DNA of 64,000 nt from an uncultured Gammaproteobacteria bacterium (GTDB taxonomy: Bacteria; Pseudomonadota; Gammaproteobacteria; HK1), in NCBI GenBank assembly GCA_947258715.1, contig CAMYJH010000014.1, positions 62,001 to 126,000 on the forward strand, read 5' to 3'. Below are positions 30,467-39,152 of this stretch, piece after piece. The stretch's first letter is position 1. Each line of letters opens with the position of its first letter. The notes under the pieces are model-generated. The model saw nothing but the letters and a program-made list of their open reading frames with translations. It was not told the DNA's origin and ran no database searches. The position numbers and the translations under genes are program-made.

Positions 30467-31297
30467 ATGTATACCCGTTGTCCCCAATGCAGTACCTTCT
30501 TCGCCGTCAGCGCGGAACAGCTCGCCGGCGCCGACGGGCGGGTGCGCTGCGGCGCCTGCCTTTCCATTTTCGATGGTCTAGAACACCTGACCGAACGGTC
30601 ACCACGGCAGAAAACGGACGGCTCCGGCATAGAATCTCGAGTCTCCCAATCCGACCAGAGTTCTGGCGACGACGGCAGCTCGCCGGCGCACATCGGCTCG
30701 GATGCCTTCGACGGCGGCGCCTCGGAGAACACACCACCGACTCTTGGCGAAGGCGAAGGCACGGAAACAGTGCCGGAAGTGATTAAGGAGGAGTTCGCCC
30801 GCGCCGAAGCGGAAACGCGCGGGCGGTGGAAAACATCCGTGCTTACCCTGGTGGCGCTCATTTTGCTCGCGGCGCTCGGGCTGCAGTACGCCTGGTTCAA
30901 GCCCGCGGAGGTTCTCGCCGGATATCCTCAGGCGCGGCCCTGGCTGGAAACGCTTTGCGCTTACACAGGATGTCGCGCCCCGGATCGCCGAAATCCTTCA
31001 AAAATCCAGATGCTGGCTCGAGACGTGCGCATTCATCCGGGTTACGAAGACGCGCTGCTGGTTTCAGCGACCCTGGTAAACGCAGCGGCGCACGCACAAC
31101 CCTATCCGAGATTGCAGTTCAGCGTTTTCAACGTCAACGGGCAGACAATTGCAAGTCGTATATTCGAGCCAGAGCAATATCTTTCGCCGGATCTGGACCC
31201 AACGGGCAACATGTCACCGGGAAAGCCGCTTCAGATTGCAATTGAACTGATTGCGCCCGAAGAAGCCGCCATCAGTTACGAATTTCGTTTTCTTTGA
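30467..31297 (+). CDS. Zinc-ribbon DUF3426 membrane protein
   Basis: A 276-residue protein with an N-terminal zinc ribbon (CPQC near residue 6 and CGAC near residue 29, the MJ0042 type), a long acidic low-complexity linker (about 45-110), one membrane helix around VLTLVALILLAALGLQYAWF (about 125-144) and a C-terminal DUF3426 domain likely outside the cytoplasm. Function is unknown. The gene is regularly found between prmA and dusB-fis in gammaproteobacteria, as here. Confidence 0.88.
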   Translation: MYTRCPQCSTFFAVSAEQLAGADGRVRCGACLSIFDGLEHLTERSPRQKTDGSGIESRVSQSDQSSGDDGSSPAHIGSDAFDGGASENTPPTLGEGEGTETVPEVIKEEFARAEAETRGRWKTSVLTLVALILLAALGLQYAWFKPAEVLAGYPQARPWLETLCAYTGCRAPDRRNPSKIQMLARDVRIHPGYEDALLVSATLVNAAAHAQPYPRLQFSVFNVNGQTIASRIFEPEQYLSPDLDPTGNMSPGKPLQIAIELIAPEEAAISYEFRFL

Positions 31298-31581
31298 ATT
31301 TTCTCTAACCCTCTGAAACACCTAGTCTGGGGCGCACAGTTACTTGCATTGCAACCTATGCCACATGCAAGAATCGTAATCCGCGCGCCGTCGACGGCTT
31401 CGCGGCGAACGCTTTCACAGCGAACGGGTTGCGGTTAAGATTGCACGCGTCGGCTGGGGATCGGTGTTTCCCTGCTTTTTGGTCGCGATGTCGGTGTCGT
31501 CACGGCAAGGAAGTAATTTGGTAATTCCCTCATAATCTTTACCGATAACAAGCGCAAAGCGCTGCAGGACGCACGATTACA

Positions 31582-32592
31582 ATGCGAATCGGGAGCTTTT
31601 CCGTAAGCGGCCGCCTGATTGCGGCGCCGATGGCCGGCGTCACCGACCGCCCCTTTCGTACCTTGTGCCGGAGACTCGGCGCGTCTTTCGCTGTCTCGGA
31701 GATGATGTCATCCAACCCGCGCCTGCGTTCAACCGAGAAAAGCCGGCAGCGTATCGACCATGCCGGAGAAAGCGAGCCGCGCTGGGTGCAGATCGCTGGC
31801 GCAGATCCTCGGGAGATGGCCGAAGCGACGCGCTACAACGCGGACGCAGGCGCACAGATCATCGACATCAACATGGGGTGCCCGGCAAAGAAAGTATGCA
31901 ACCGCGCCGCCGGTTCGGCATTACTCTCCGACGAATCGCTAATAGAGCGTATCCTTGATGCAGTCGTGGCGGCGTCGCCGGTGCCCGTCACTCTAAAGAT
32001 CCGCACCGGTCCGGAGCCGGCCAACCGTAACGGGGTTCGTGTCGCCAGGATAGCGGAGCGAGCCGGCGTTGCCGCGATCTCGGTGCACGGGCGGAGCCGG
32101 GCCTGTGCGTTTCGTGGTCGCGCGGAGCACGAGACCGTGCGTCAAATCAAATCGGCAGTAAAGATGCCGGTGATCGCCAATGGGGACATCAGCTGTCCCG
32201 AGGGCGCGCGACAGGTACTGCAGCAGACCGGTGCCGACGCCCTCATGATCGGCCGCGCATCTCAAGGTAATCCGTGGATATTTCGCGAAGTGAGTCATTA
32301 CCTCGCAAGCGGGAGCGCGTTGCCCGGGCCGAATGCTGACGAAGTGGGTGAAATCCTCATCGAGCACCTTGAGGCGCTGCATGAGTTCTATGGCGCGTTA
32401 ATTGGCGTGCGCGTCGCGCGCAAACACCTAAGCTGGTACCTCAAGCCTCGAGTGGGCGGGTCCGCTTTGTGGACCCGGATCAATCGGGTGGAAGATCCGA
32501 CGGAGCAGCTTCGAATGGTGCGCGACTTTTTCCAAGCCGAAACGGGGCAAGTCGCGACATCAACCTTCGCGCTCGGGGAGAATGTGGCATGA
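31582..32592 (+). CDS. dusB: tRNA-dihydrouridine synthase B
   Basis: FMN-dependent enzyme reducing a uridine in the D-loop of tRNA. The N-terminal block [14 protein letters not shown], the MGCPAKKVC loop with the catalytic cysteine, and [16 protein letters not shown] identify DusB. It has 336 residues from ATG 31582, after a 284-bp gap in which I could not define a convincing promoter. Its stop overlaps the fis start (ATGA), reproducing the known dusB-fis operon, in which growth-rate control acts on the promoter ahead of dusB. Confidence 0.96.
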   Translation: MRIGSFSVSGRLIAAPMAGVTDRPFRTLCRRLGASFAVSEMMSSNPRLRSTEKSRQRIDHAGESEPRWVQIAGADPREMAEATRYNADAGAQIIDINMGCPAKKVCNRAAGSALLSDESLIERILDAVVAASPVPVTLKIRTGPEPANRNGVRVARIAERAGVAAISVHGRSRACAFRGRAEHETVRQIKSAVKMPVIANGDISCPEGARQVLQQTGADALMIGRASQGNPWIFREVSHYLASGSALPGPNADEVGEILIEHLEALHEFYGALIGVRVARKHLSWYLKPRVGGSALWTRINRVEDPTEQLRMVRDFFQAETGQVATSTFALGENVA

Positions 32593-32885
32593 GCGTAACC
32601 GCTAAAGCCAAACCCCTTTCCGTCGATGAATTGCTGCGAGTAGATGCGGCCCGCACTAGAGAGCCCTTAAGGGAGTGCGTCCGCGATGCGCTGACGCGAT
32701 ATTTTCGCCAGCTCGATGGCTATGAGGCCTGTGACCTCTTCGAACTGGTCATGAGCGAGGTTGAGGCACCACTGCTGGAATCTGTAATGGCGCACACTCG
32801 AGGAAACGTGACCCGGGCCGCCACTATCCTCGGTATCAACCGCGGTACCCTGCGCAAGAAGCTCAGGCAGTACAATCTGGACTGA
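32589..32885 (+). CDS. fis: DNA-binding protein Fis
   Basis: Nucleoid protein and regulator of rRNA promoters, recombination and replication. The 98 residues from ATG 32589 match Fis length; the C-terminal helix-turn-helix [20 protein letters not shown] is conserved. The ATGA overlap with dusB fixes the start; a longer reading frame extends into dusB but has no conserved sequence. A 6-bp inverted repeat lies 9 bp downstream (32894-32914) without a U tract. Confidence 0.95.
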   Translation: MSVTAKAKPLSVDELLRVDAARTREPLRECVRDALTRYFRQLDGYEACDLFELVMSEVEAPLLESVMAHTRGNVTRAATILGINRGTLRKKLRQYNLD

Positions 32886-33111
32886 TCCCGGACGGCGATT
32901 TGTAACGGATCGCCACAACTTGAGTGAAACGCGCCCAAGGCGAAGAATGAACCTTCCGGCTTGTGCTTTACCCCAAACGCTCAGGTGAATTGAAACCACT
33001 TCTGCATGGAGCCGCCGAAAGGCGCTGATTAGAATCCGACAACCTGCTGGAGAGTTAACGCCCTTAAACGCCTCCCTCTTCAATCTATCTGCCAGTTCGG
33101 AGAGCACTCAA

Positions 33112-34677
33112 ATGTCTGCTGTGACCCGCGCCCTCGTAAGCGTGTCTGATAAAACCGGTATCGTGGAATTCTCGTCGAGGCTTTCGAAACTCGGAGTGCA
33201 AATCTTGTCCACGGGAGGAACAGCCCGACTGCTTACCGAAAACGATGTGCCGGTGAAGGAAGTCTCTGAACACACAGGTTTTCCCGAGATCATGGACGGG
33301 CGCGTGAAAACGCTGCATCCGAAAATTCATGGCGGCCTGCTTGGGCGGCGCGACATCGACGCGGAGGCGATGAAGGCGCAGGGAATCGAGCCCATCGATT
33401 TGCTCGTCGTCAATCTCTATCCCTTCGAGCAAACGGTGGCAAAGCCCGACTGCGACTTGGCGACCGCGATAGAGAATATCGACATCGGTGGTCCGGCGAT
33501 GTTGCGCGCCGCGGCCAAGAATCACGCCTTCGTCACAGTGGTGGTGGATGCGGCAGACTACGATAGAGTCATCGCCGAGCTGGAGTCGAACGGCGAAGTG
33601 TCCGACCAGACGCGCTACGATCTGGCGGTCAAGGTATTCGAGCATACCGCCCGCTACGACGGCGCCATCGCCAACTACTTTGGCGCAGTAGATGGCGCCG
33701 CCGGTGAACGTCAGGATTTTCCGCGCAGCTTCACTATGCAGTTCCTGAAGTCAGACCAGATGCGCTACGGCGAGAATCCGCACCAGCGCGCGGCCTTTTA
33801 TATCGAAGCAGCACCGGCCGAGCCTTCTGTCTCGACCGCCCTCAAGCTCCAGGGCAAGGCGCTTTCATACAACAACATTGCCGATACCGACGCGGCGCTA
33901 GAGTGCGTGAAAAGCTTCAGCGAGATTGCGTGCGTTATCGTCAAGCACGCCAACCCGTGCGGCGTTGCCTTGGGTGAAAGCGTGCTCGAGGCTTATGACC
34001 GTGCTTACCGCACCGATCCAACCTCCGCCTTTGGAGGTATCATTGCTTTCAACCGCCCGCTAGACGCGGCAACAGCCGGTGCCATCGTCGAGCGGCAATT
34101 CGTGGAGGTCATCATTGCGCCCACGGTCGAAGACGGGGCAATGGCGGTGCTTTTGCAAAAGCAGAACGTGCGCGTTCTCTCGTGCGAACAGTGGGGCGAG
34201 AAGCGCCCCGCGGAGTGGGATTTCAAACGCGTCGCCGGCGGGTTGCTGATTCAGGATCGGGACATCGGCGAGGTTGGAGCGTCGGAGCTCAAGGTGGTCT
34301 CAAAGCGTGCCCCCAGCAACCAGGAAATGACGGATCTACGATTCGCCTGGAAAGTGGTCAAGTTCGTTAAGTCCAATGCCATCGTCTACTGCAAGGACGG
34401 TAAGACCGTAGGCATCGGCGCCGGGCAGATGAGCCGCGTTTACTCGGCAAAAATCGCCGGCATCAAGGCGGCGGACGAGGGTCTAGAGGTTAAGGGATCG
34501 GTGATGGCTTCGGACGCCTTTTTCCCGTTTCGCGACGGCATCGACGCTGCCGCGGAAGCGGGGATCACGGCGGTTATCGAGCCCGGCGGGTCAATGCGCG
34601 ACGATGAGGTCGTTGCCGCCGCCGACGAGCACGACATGGCGATGGTTTTTACCGGCATGAGGCACTTCAGGCACTGA
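33112..34677 (+). CDS. purH: Bifunctional AICAR formyltransferase/IMP cyclohydrolase
   Basis: Performs the last two steps of purine synthesis. The N-terminal cyclohydrolase domain (about 1-200) begins [19 protein letters not shown]. The transformylase domain holds the catalytic [12 protein letters not shown] segment and the [11 protein letters not shown] block. The 521 residues are normal and the start is ATG 33112. It precedes purD, as in Pseudomonas and E. coli (purHD). Confidence 0.98.
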   Translation: MSAVTRALVSVSDKTGIVEFSSRLSKLGVQILSTGGTARLLTENDVPVKEVSEHTGFPEIMDGRVKTLHPKIHGGLLGRRDIDAEAMKAQGIEPIDLLVVNLYPFEQTVAKPDCDLATAIENIDIGGPAMLRAAAKNHAFVTVVVDAADYDRVIAELESNGEVSDQTRYDLAVKVFEHTARYDGAIANYFGAVDGAAGERQDFPRSFTMQFLKSDQMRYGENPHQRAAFYIEAAPAEPSVSTALKLQGKALSYNNIADTDAALECVKSFSEIACVIVKHANPCGVALGESVLEAYDRAYRTDPTSAFGGIIAFNRPLDAATAGAIVERQFVEVIIAPTVEDGAMAVLLQKQNVRVLSCEQWGEKRPAEWDFKRVAGGLLIQDRDIGEVGASELKVVSKRAPSNQEMTDLRFAWKVVKFVKSNAIVYCKDGKTVGIGAGQMSRVYSAKIAGIKAADEGLEVKGSVMASDAFFPFRDGIDAAAEAGITAVIEPGGSMRDDEVVAAADEHDMAMVFTGMRHFRH

Positions 34678-34714
34678 GACAAACGACCATTGCCTCGGCG
34701 CCTTCGCAAATCAG

Positions 34715-34742
34715 GTATGTAGTATGCGGTACGCAGTATGTA
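34715..34742. repeat. Diverged heptanucleotide repeat downstream of purH
   Basis: Four head-to-tail 7-base units GTATGTA, GTATGCG, GTACGCA and GTATGTA followed by GGG. A related GTATGTAGGG sequence lies at the stop of the PqiA-like gene (54076-54085). At both places a CCCCACATA sequence follows, at 34814-34822 and 54111-54119, giving a weak inverted-repeat appearance. Confidence 0.75.
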
Positions 34743-34830
34743 GGGATAGACGAGTGCGCATTTACCGGCATATCGACGGTTGTTTCGTTCCCATCCATTC
34801 TCCAAAGAGCACTTCCCCACATACTTCCTT

Positions 34831-36120
34831 ATGAACGTCTTAATTATCGGCTCCGGCGGGCGGGAGCACGCGCTGGCGTGGAGGGCGGTGCAGAGCGAGG
34901 CGGTAATGAAGGTCTTCGTCGCTCCGGGAAATGCCGGGACCGCAGCTGAGCCAAAGGTCGCGAACGTTGACGTCGGCGTCGGTGACATCGACGGCCTGCT
35001 TCGGATTGCCCGCGACAACGACATCGGCCTCACCATTGTCGGGCCGGAGGCGCCGCTGGTTGCCGGCGTGAGCGATACTTTCATCGCGGCAGGATTGAAA
35101 ATCTTTGGCCCCACACGTGATGCGGCACAGCTCGAGGGATCCAAGTCCTTTACCAAGGCGTTTCTCGAGCGCCACAAGATTCCCACCGCGGCCTATCGGA
35201 GCTTCACCCAGCTTAACGCCGCGCTCGATTACGTTTCTGAACTGGGACTGCCCTTGGTGATTAAGGCAGACGGGCTCGCGGCAGGAAAGGGTGTGGTCAT
35301 CGCCACGAGTGAGGACGAGGCCGGTGCGGCGCTGAAAGCGATGCTGGTGGAATCAAAATTCGGTGATGCGGGTCAGCGTGTCGTCATAGAGGAGTTTTTG
35401 CAAGGCGAAGAAGCGAGCTTCATCGCCATCGTCGGCGGTGGCAAGATCTTGCCGTTGGCGTCCTCCCAGGACCACAAGGCCGCCTACAATGGCGATCGGG
35501 GTCCGAATACGGGAGGCATGGGCGCGTACTCCCCTGCACCGGTGGTGGATTCCAGCATGCACCAGCGCATCATGCGCGAGGTGATCGAGCCGACGGTATC
35601 GGGGCTTCAGTCCGAAGGTTTCGATTACACCGGTTTTCTTTACGCCGGCTTGATGATCGACAAAGACGGCACGCCCCGGGTGCTGGAATACAACTGCCGC
35701 TGCGGCGATCCCGAGACCCAGCCGATCATGATGCGGCTGGAGTCGGATCTCGTGCGCCTGTGTGAGGCGGCGGTGGAAGGCAGTCTGGGATCCTTGAAAG
35801 CGGATTGGAGCGACGAGGTTTGCGTCGGCGTGGTTATGGCTTCCGGTGGGTATCCCGGCGACTATGTCAAGGGCGATGTCATCCACGGTCTCGGGAAGGA
35901 GCTACGGGGCACCAAGGTGTTTCACGCGGGGACCGCAATGAATGGCGGGCGGGTGGTCACCGCGGGCGGAAGGGTGCTTTGCGTGTGCGCCTTGGGCAGA
36001 GGCGTCACCGACGCGCAGGCGCTTGCCTATCAACGGGTCGCGCAGATCCGTTGGAACGGCGTTCACTACCGGACGGACATCGGTTATCGGGCGGTGGCGA
36101 GGGAAAAAGCCACGGCGTAA
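34831..36120 (+). CDS. purD: Phosphoribosylamine-glycine ligase (GARS)
   Basis: ATP-grasp enzyme of the second step of purine synthesis. The product begins MNVLIIGSGGREHALAWRA at ATG 34831 (429 residues, the family norm; a longer frame from 34780 lacks homology). The ATP-grasp core VIKADGLAAGKGVVIA and the AYNGDRGPNTGGMGAYSPAP signature are intact. It converges on hisH across about 160 bp filled with heptamer repeats. Confidence 0.97.
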   Translation: MNVLIIGSGGREHALAWRAVQSEAVMKVFVAPGNAGTAAEPKVANVDVGVGDIDGLLRIARDNDIGLTIVGPEAPLVAGVSDTFIAAGLKIFGPTRDAAQLEGSKSFTKAFLERHKIPTAAYRSFTQLNAALDYVSELGLPLVIKADGLAAGKGVVIATSEDEAGAALKAMLVESKFGDAGQRVVIEEFLQGEEASFIAIVGGGKILPLASSQDHKAAYNGDRGPNTGGMGAYSPAPVVDSSMHQRIMREVIEPTVSGLQSEGFDYTGFLYAGLMIDKDGTPRVLEYNCRCGDPETQPIMMRLESDLVRLCEAAVEGSLGSLKADWSDEVCVGVVMASGGYPGDYVKGDVIHGLGKELRGTKVFHAGTAMNGGRVVTAGGRVLCVCALGRGVTDAQALAYQRVAQIRWNGVHYRTDIGYRAVAREKATA

Positions 36121-36136
36121 AGCGCGACGCCGAAAA

Positions 36137-36164
36137 GGTAACGCTTACACGTAATGCGTGACGC
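36137..36164. repeat. Short heptamer repeat after purD
   Basis: Units related to the array that follows, GTAACGC (36138-36144), GTAATGC (36151-36157) and GTGACGC (36158-36164), read on the plus strand. The main array at 36216 has the same family of heptamers on the opposite strand (CGTGATG). Confidence 0.6.
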
Positions 36165-36215
36165 GAAAGGAGGCACGGCCTGTTGACAAGCCACCGAGTT
36201 CGATTACGCTCCTTG

Positions 36216-36310
36216 CATCACGCATCACGCATCACGCATCACGCATCACGCATCACGCATCACGCATCACGCATCACGCATCACGCATCACGCATCACGC
36301 ACGCATCACC
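36216..36310. repeat. Heptanucleotide tandem array (12 perfect copies of CATCACG)
   Basis: From 36216 to 36299 the unit CATCACG is repeated 12 times without a mismatch. A truncated CACG (36300-36303) and a one-mismatch copy CATCACC (36304-36310) follow. The unit is not palindromic. On the minus strand it reads CGTGATG and supplies the last codons and the TGA stop of hisH (36281-36283). Every frame of the array meets a TGA within 21 bases, so changes in copy number beyond the stop leave the HisH protein unchanged. Confidence 0.97.
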
Positions 36311-36949
36311 GTCCCACTGCAGAAAATTCTTCAACAGCGCCAACCCTGCCCGCGCGCTCTTCTCGGGGTGGAACTGCACTGCGAACAAGTTCCGTTTCGC
36401 GATTGCAGATGAGAACTCCACGGCGTAGCGGGTCCGACCCACGGTAACTTCATCATCTTGCGGCGCCACGTAGTAGCTGTGCACAAAGTAGAAATATTCC
36501 CCGTCGGCGATCCCGCGCCATAGCGGATGTTTCTTGGCGAAGCGGACGTTATTCCAACCCATATGCGGAACTTTTAGGCGCTCACCCGTCGACTCGTCCC
36601 GGACGTCGTTTGAAAAACGTTTCACTGTTCCTGGAAAAATTCCCAGTCCTACTGTTCCGATGTGTTCCTCGCTGGTCTCCATCAGCGCCTGCTGGCCGAG
36701 ACAGATCCCAAGGAAAGGTTTACTCGCCAACGCCTCCTTGACTGCTTCGACCAGTCCGTGATTTTCCAGCTCAAGCATGCAGTCCCGAATCGCCCCTTGG
36801 CCGGGAAACACGACTCGGTCCGCGTCGCCAATCGCCCTGGCGTCACTGGAAACCAAAATATCGGCGCGCTCCGCGGCAACGTGCGCCAAAGCTTTGGCTA
36901 CCGAGCGTAGATTGCCCATGCGGTAGTCGATGACAACGACGCGTTCCAA
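36281..36949 (-). CDS. hisH: Imidazole glycerol phosphate synthase, glutaminase subunit
   Basis: Class I amidotransferase that delivers ammonia to HisF in histidine synthesis. The 222 residues contain VIDYRMGNLRSV, the oxyanion strand FPGQGAI, the nucleophile GICLGQQAL and the catalytic pair FHPEKS. The start is TTG 36949, since GTTGTCATCGACTAC must follow closely. The normal protein end is at about FLQWDGDA; the last residues CVMRDA and the stop are encoded by the heptamer array. hisA and hisF, the usual downstream partners, are not here; the converging purD is instead. Confidence 0.93.
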   Translation of the reverse strand: MERVVVIDYRMGNLRSVAKALAHVAAERADILVSSDARAIGDADRVVFPGQGAIRDCMLELENHGLVEAVKEALASKPFLGICLGQQALMETSEEHIGTVGLGIFPGTVKRFSNDVRDESTGERLKVPHMGWNNVRFAKKHPLWRGIADGEYFYFVHSYYVAPQDDEVTVGRTRYAVEFSSAIAKRNLFAVQFHPEKSARAGLALLKNFLQWDGDACVMRDA

Positions 36950-36970
36950 CTGTCGTGCCCGGTTGTGAAG

Positions 36971-37564
36971 CTACAGCTTTCCTTTGGTGGACGGTAGCAG
37001 GCCTTCAATTCGAGGATCTCTGGTCACCGCCATACGCATTGCTCGGCCGAAGGCCTTGAACACCGTCTCGGCTAGATGGTGGGCATTGACGCCACGTAAA
37101 CCGTCGATGTGCAGCGTCGCAGCCGCGCTGTTTACGAAGCCTTGGAAGAATTCATGAATCAGGTCCAGGTCGAAGTCGCCGACCCGGGCCCGGGGGTAGG
37201 TGACGCGATATTGGAGACCCGGCCTGCCGGAGAAATCGATCACCACCCGGGACAGCGCTTCGTCCAGCGGCACGTAGGCATGGCCATAGCGATTGACGCC
37301 CCGCTTGTCTCCTAAGGCTTTTGCGATCGCCTGTCCAAGAACGATACCGGTATCCTCCACCGTATGGTGAGCGTCGATCTCCAAATCGCCCGAGGCGTGA
37401 ATTTCGACGTCGATGAGCCCGTGCCGCGCGACTTGCTCCAACATGTGGTCGAAGAAGGGCAGGCCGGTCTGTAGCGTAGCAGCGCCCGTTCCATCTAAGT
37501 TGAGTGAGACCTCGATTTGGGTCTCTTTGGTGTCGCGTTTCACCCGGGCGCGCCGCGCGCTCAT
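36971..37564 (-). CDS. hisB: Imidazoleglycerol-phosphate dehydratase
   Basis: Manganese enzyme of the sixth step of histidine synthesis. This is the monofunctional 197-residue form without the phosphatase domain found in E. coli. The two metal-binding blocks [13 protein letters not shown] and [14 protein letters not shown] are present. ATG 37564 follows GGAG by 7 bp. It is 21 bp upstream of hisH on the same strand. Confidence 0.97.
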   Translation of the reverse strand: MSARRARVKRDTKETQIEVSLNLDGTGAATLQTGLPFFDHMLEQVARHGLIDVEIHASGDLEIDAHHTVEDTGIVLGQAIAKALGDKRGVNRYGHAYVPLDEALSRVVIDFSGRPGLQYRVTYPRARVGDFDLDLIHEFFQGFVNSAAATLHIDGLRGVNAHHLAETVFKAFGRAMRMAVTRDPRIEGLLPSTKGKL

Positions 37565-37679
37565 TGAAATCTCCTGCTCGATGGTCGGTAAAAAGGCGCT
37601 ACAGCATACCGATCAGGGAGGATTTTGCTACCGCATGGCTTAGTCAGGCCGGAAGCGTCTTGGCGGAAGGTCGATGAGG

Positions 37680-38037
37680 TCACGTCTCCACTCCCGCCCG
37701 GCCGGCGCACCACTCGGCATCATCGCGGGATTCGAAAATGTGCGGCGCGACCTCGTGCCGGCTCAAAGCATCGCCGAGTTTCATTCGCATGAACGCGCTG
37801 GTGGTGTATCGGGTCGCTCGAGTGTAATAGTTCTCTTCCATGTAACGGGCCATTGCCGCCCAGGCGTCCAGCACCGACTCGTCGATGCGGCAGCCGTCGT
37901 AGTTGACCACCGCCCGAACCCGCTGGCCGATCTTTCTGCAGCGGCTCTCTACCGCAGTCGAAGCCGCTGTTGCACAGGGTATCGCCGTCGCTTATCAGGG
38001 CGACGGCCTCTTCGGCAGTGACGAGTTTGCTTTTCAT
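37680..38037 (-). pseudogene. CoA-transferase (COG4670 type) with internal deletion
   Basis: Two ends of one family are joined with the middle gone. A good ribosome-binding site (GGAGGAAAGC) precedes ATG 38037 and the N-terminus MKSKLVTAEEAVALISDG, reaching NSGF. In another frame, from about 37968 to 37680, the C-terminus follows: AVVNYDGCRIDE, then RYTTSAFMRMKLGDAL and VAPHIFES. Intact members of the acyl-CoA:acetate/3-ketoacid CoA-transferase family are above 500 residues, so more than 400 codons are lost. It lies upstream of, and divergent from, the lactate-oxidation genes. Confidence 0.82.
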
Positions 38038-38306
38038 GCTTTCCTCCTCTCCAGCCGCGATCCTGAGTGTCTGGCGGGCGAGCCTTGCCGGGGCGGACTG
38101 GAAGCTCCTGGATCGAAAGGCCTGCCACCATGGTGCCAGATTGCGCTTGGCGTTTGACCCGCCCAGGCGGAGGGGATAGGGTTTGAGCGCACTCGCAGCG
38201 CCCAAAAACGACACTAGCTCGCGCTGCCTTGGTGTTTGCGTTTTCGTGACTCGTTCCAACCTGCTGAACTGGCGGCCGGCGGTGGCCTACGGATAGGATC
38301 AGATTC

Positions 38307-39092
38307 ATGCCTTCTAGTAACGAAAATGGCGCTCTGACGCGCCCGCACGTGGGTCTGTTCGTAACCTGCCTGGTGGATCTGTTCCGTCCCAACGTCGGAT
38401 TCGCGGCAGTCAAGCTGCTCGAGGACGCGGGCTGCACGCTGAGCGTGCCGGAAATGCAGACCTGCTGCGGTCAGCCGGCCTATAACAGCGGCGATGCCAC
38501 GAATGCCCGTGACATCGCCAGGCAGGTTATCGCCGCGTTCGAAGAATTCGATTACGTCGTCGGGCCTTCTGGCTCATGCATGGGAATGATCCGCGCCCAC
38601 TACCCTGAGATGTTCCCCACCGATGCGCTCTGGCGGGGCCGCGCCGCTCGGCTGGCGGAAAAGTCGTACGAGCTTTTGAGCTTTCTGCGCGATGTCCTTG
38701 GGGTTGAATGCGTGCACGCGCGCTACGAGGAAACCGTGACCTATCACGATTCCTGCTCCGGGCTGCGGGAAATGGGGATCAAAGCGCAGCCGCGCGCGCT
38801 ATTAGGCCAGGTGAACGGTCTGACCTTGAACGAAATGAACGAGAGCGAAGTCTGCTGCGGCTTCGGCGGCACCTTCTGTGTCAAATACCCGAAGATCTCC
38901 GAGCGTATGGTTGCGGACAAGGTGCAAAGTATCACCGAGTCCGACGCCACCACGCTTCTCGGCGGCGACCTCGGTTGCCTGCTCAACATGGCGGGGCGAT
39001 TGAAGCGCGAAAAAAGTCGGGTCAAGGTTTACCATGCGGCGGAAGTGCTGGCGGGTCTCACCGACTTGCCCCCGATCGGAGACCCGAAATGA
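38307..39092 (+). CDS. lutA: Lactate utilization protein A (LldE/LutA-type)
   Basis: Iron-sulfur subunit of the three-part L-lactate oxidation complex that replaces flavin lactate dehydrogenase in many bacteria. Two CCG (cysteine-rich) domains are visible: CCGQPAYNSG and CCGFGGTFCVKYP. It has 261 residues from ATG 38307. It starts the lutA-lutB-lutC run. A tiny 19-codon frame (39089-39148) overlaps its stop as ATGA and ends just before lutB. Confidence 0.93.
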   Translation: MPSSNENGALTRPHVGLFVTCLVDLFRPNVGFAAVKLLEDAGCTLSVPEMQTCCGQPAYNSGDATNARDIARQVIAAFEEFDYVVGPSGSCMGMIRAHYPEMFPTDALWRGRAARLAEKSYELLSFLRDVLGVECVHARYEETVTYHDSCSGLREMGIKAQPRALLGQVNGLTLNEMNESEVCCGFGGTFCVKYPKISERMVADKVQSITESDATTLLGGDLGCLLNMAGRLKREKSRVKVYHAAEVLAGLTDLPPIGDPK

Positions 39093-39152
39093 GCGGGGAT
39101 CGGGAACACGCATTCATGGCCGTGCACGTGATGCAACTGTTGGCTTGACGCC

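Noticed and set aside
32894..32914. Terminator after fis
   Set aside because: The 6-bp inverted repeat has no U tract and a 9-nt loop; too weak to call.
36216..36310. CRISPR array
   Set aside because: The units are 7 bp head to tail with no spacers; a CRISPR needs 20-50 bp repeats separated by unique spacers.
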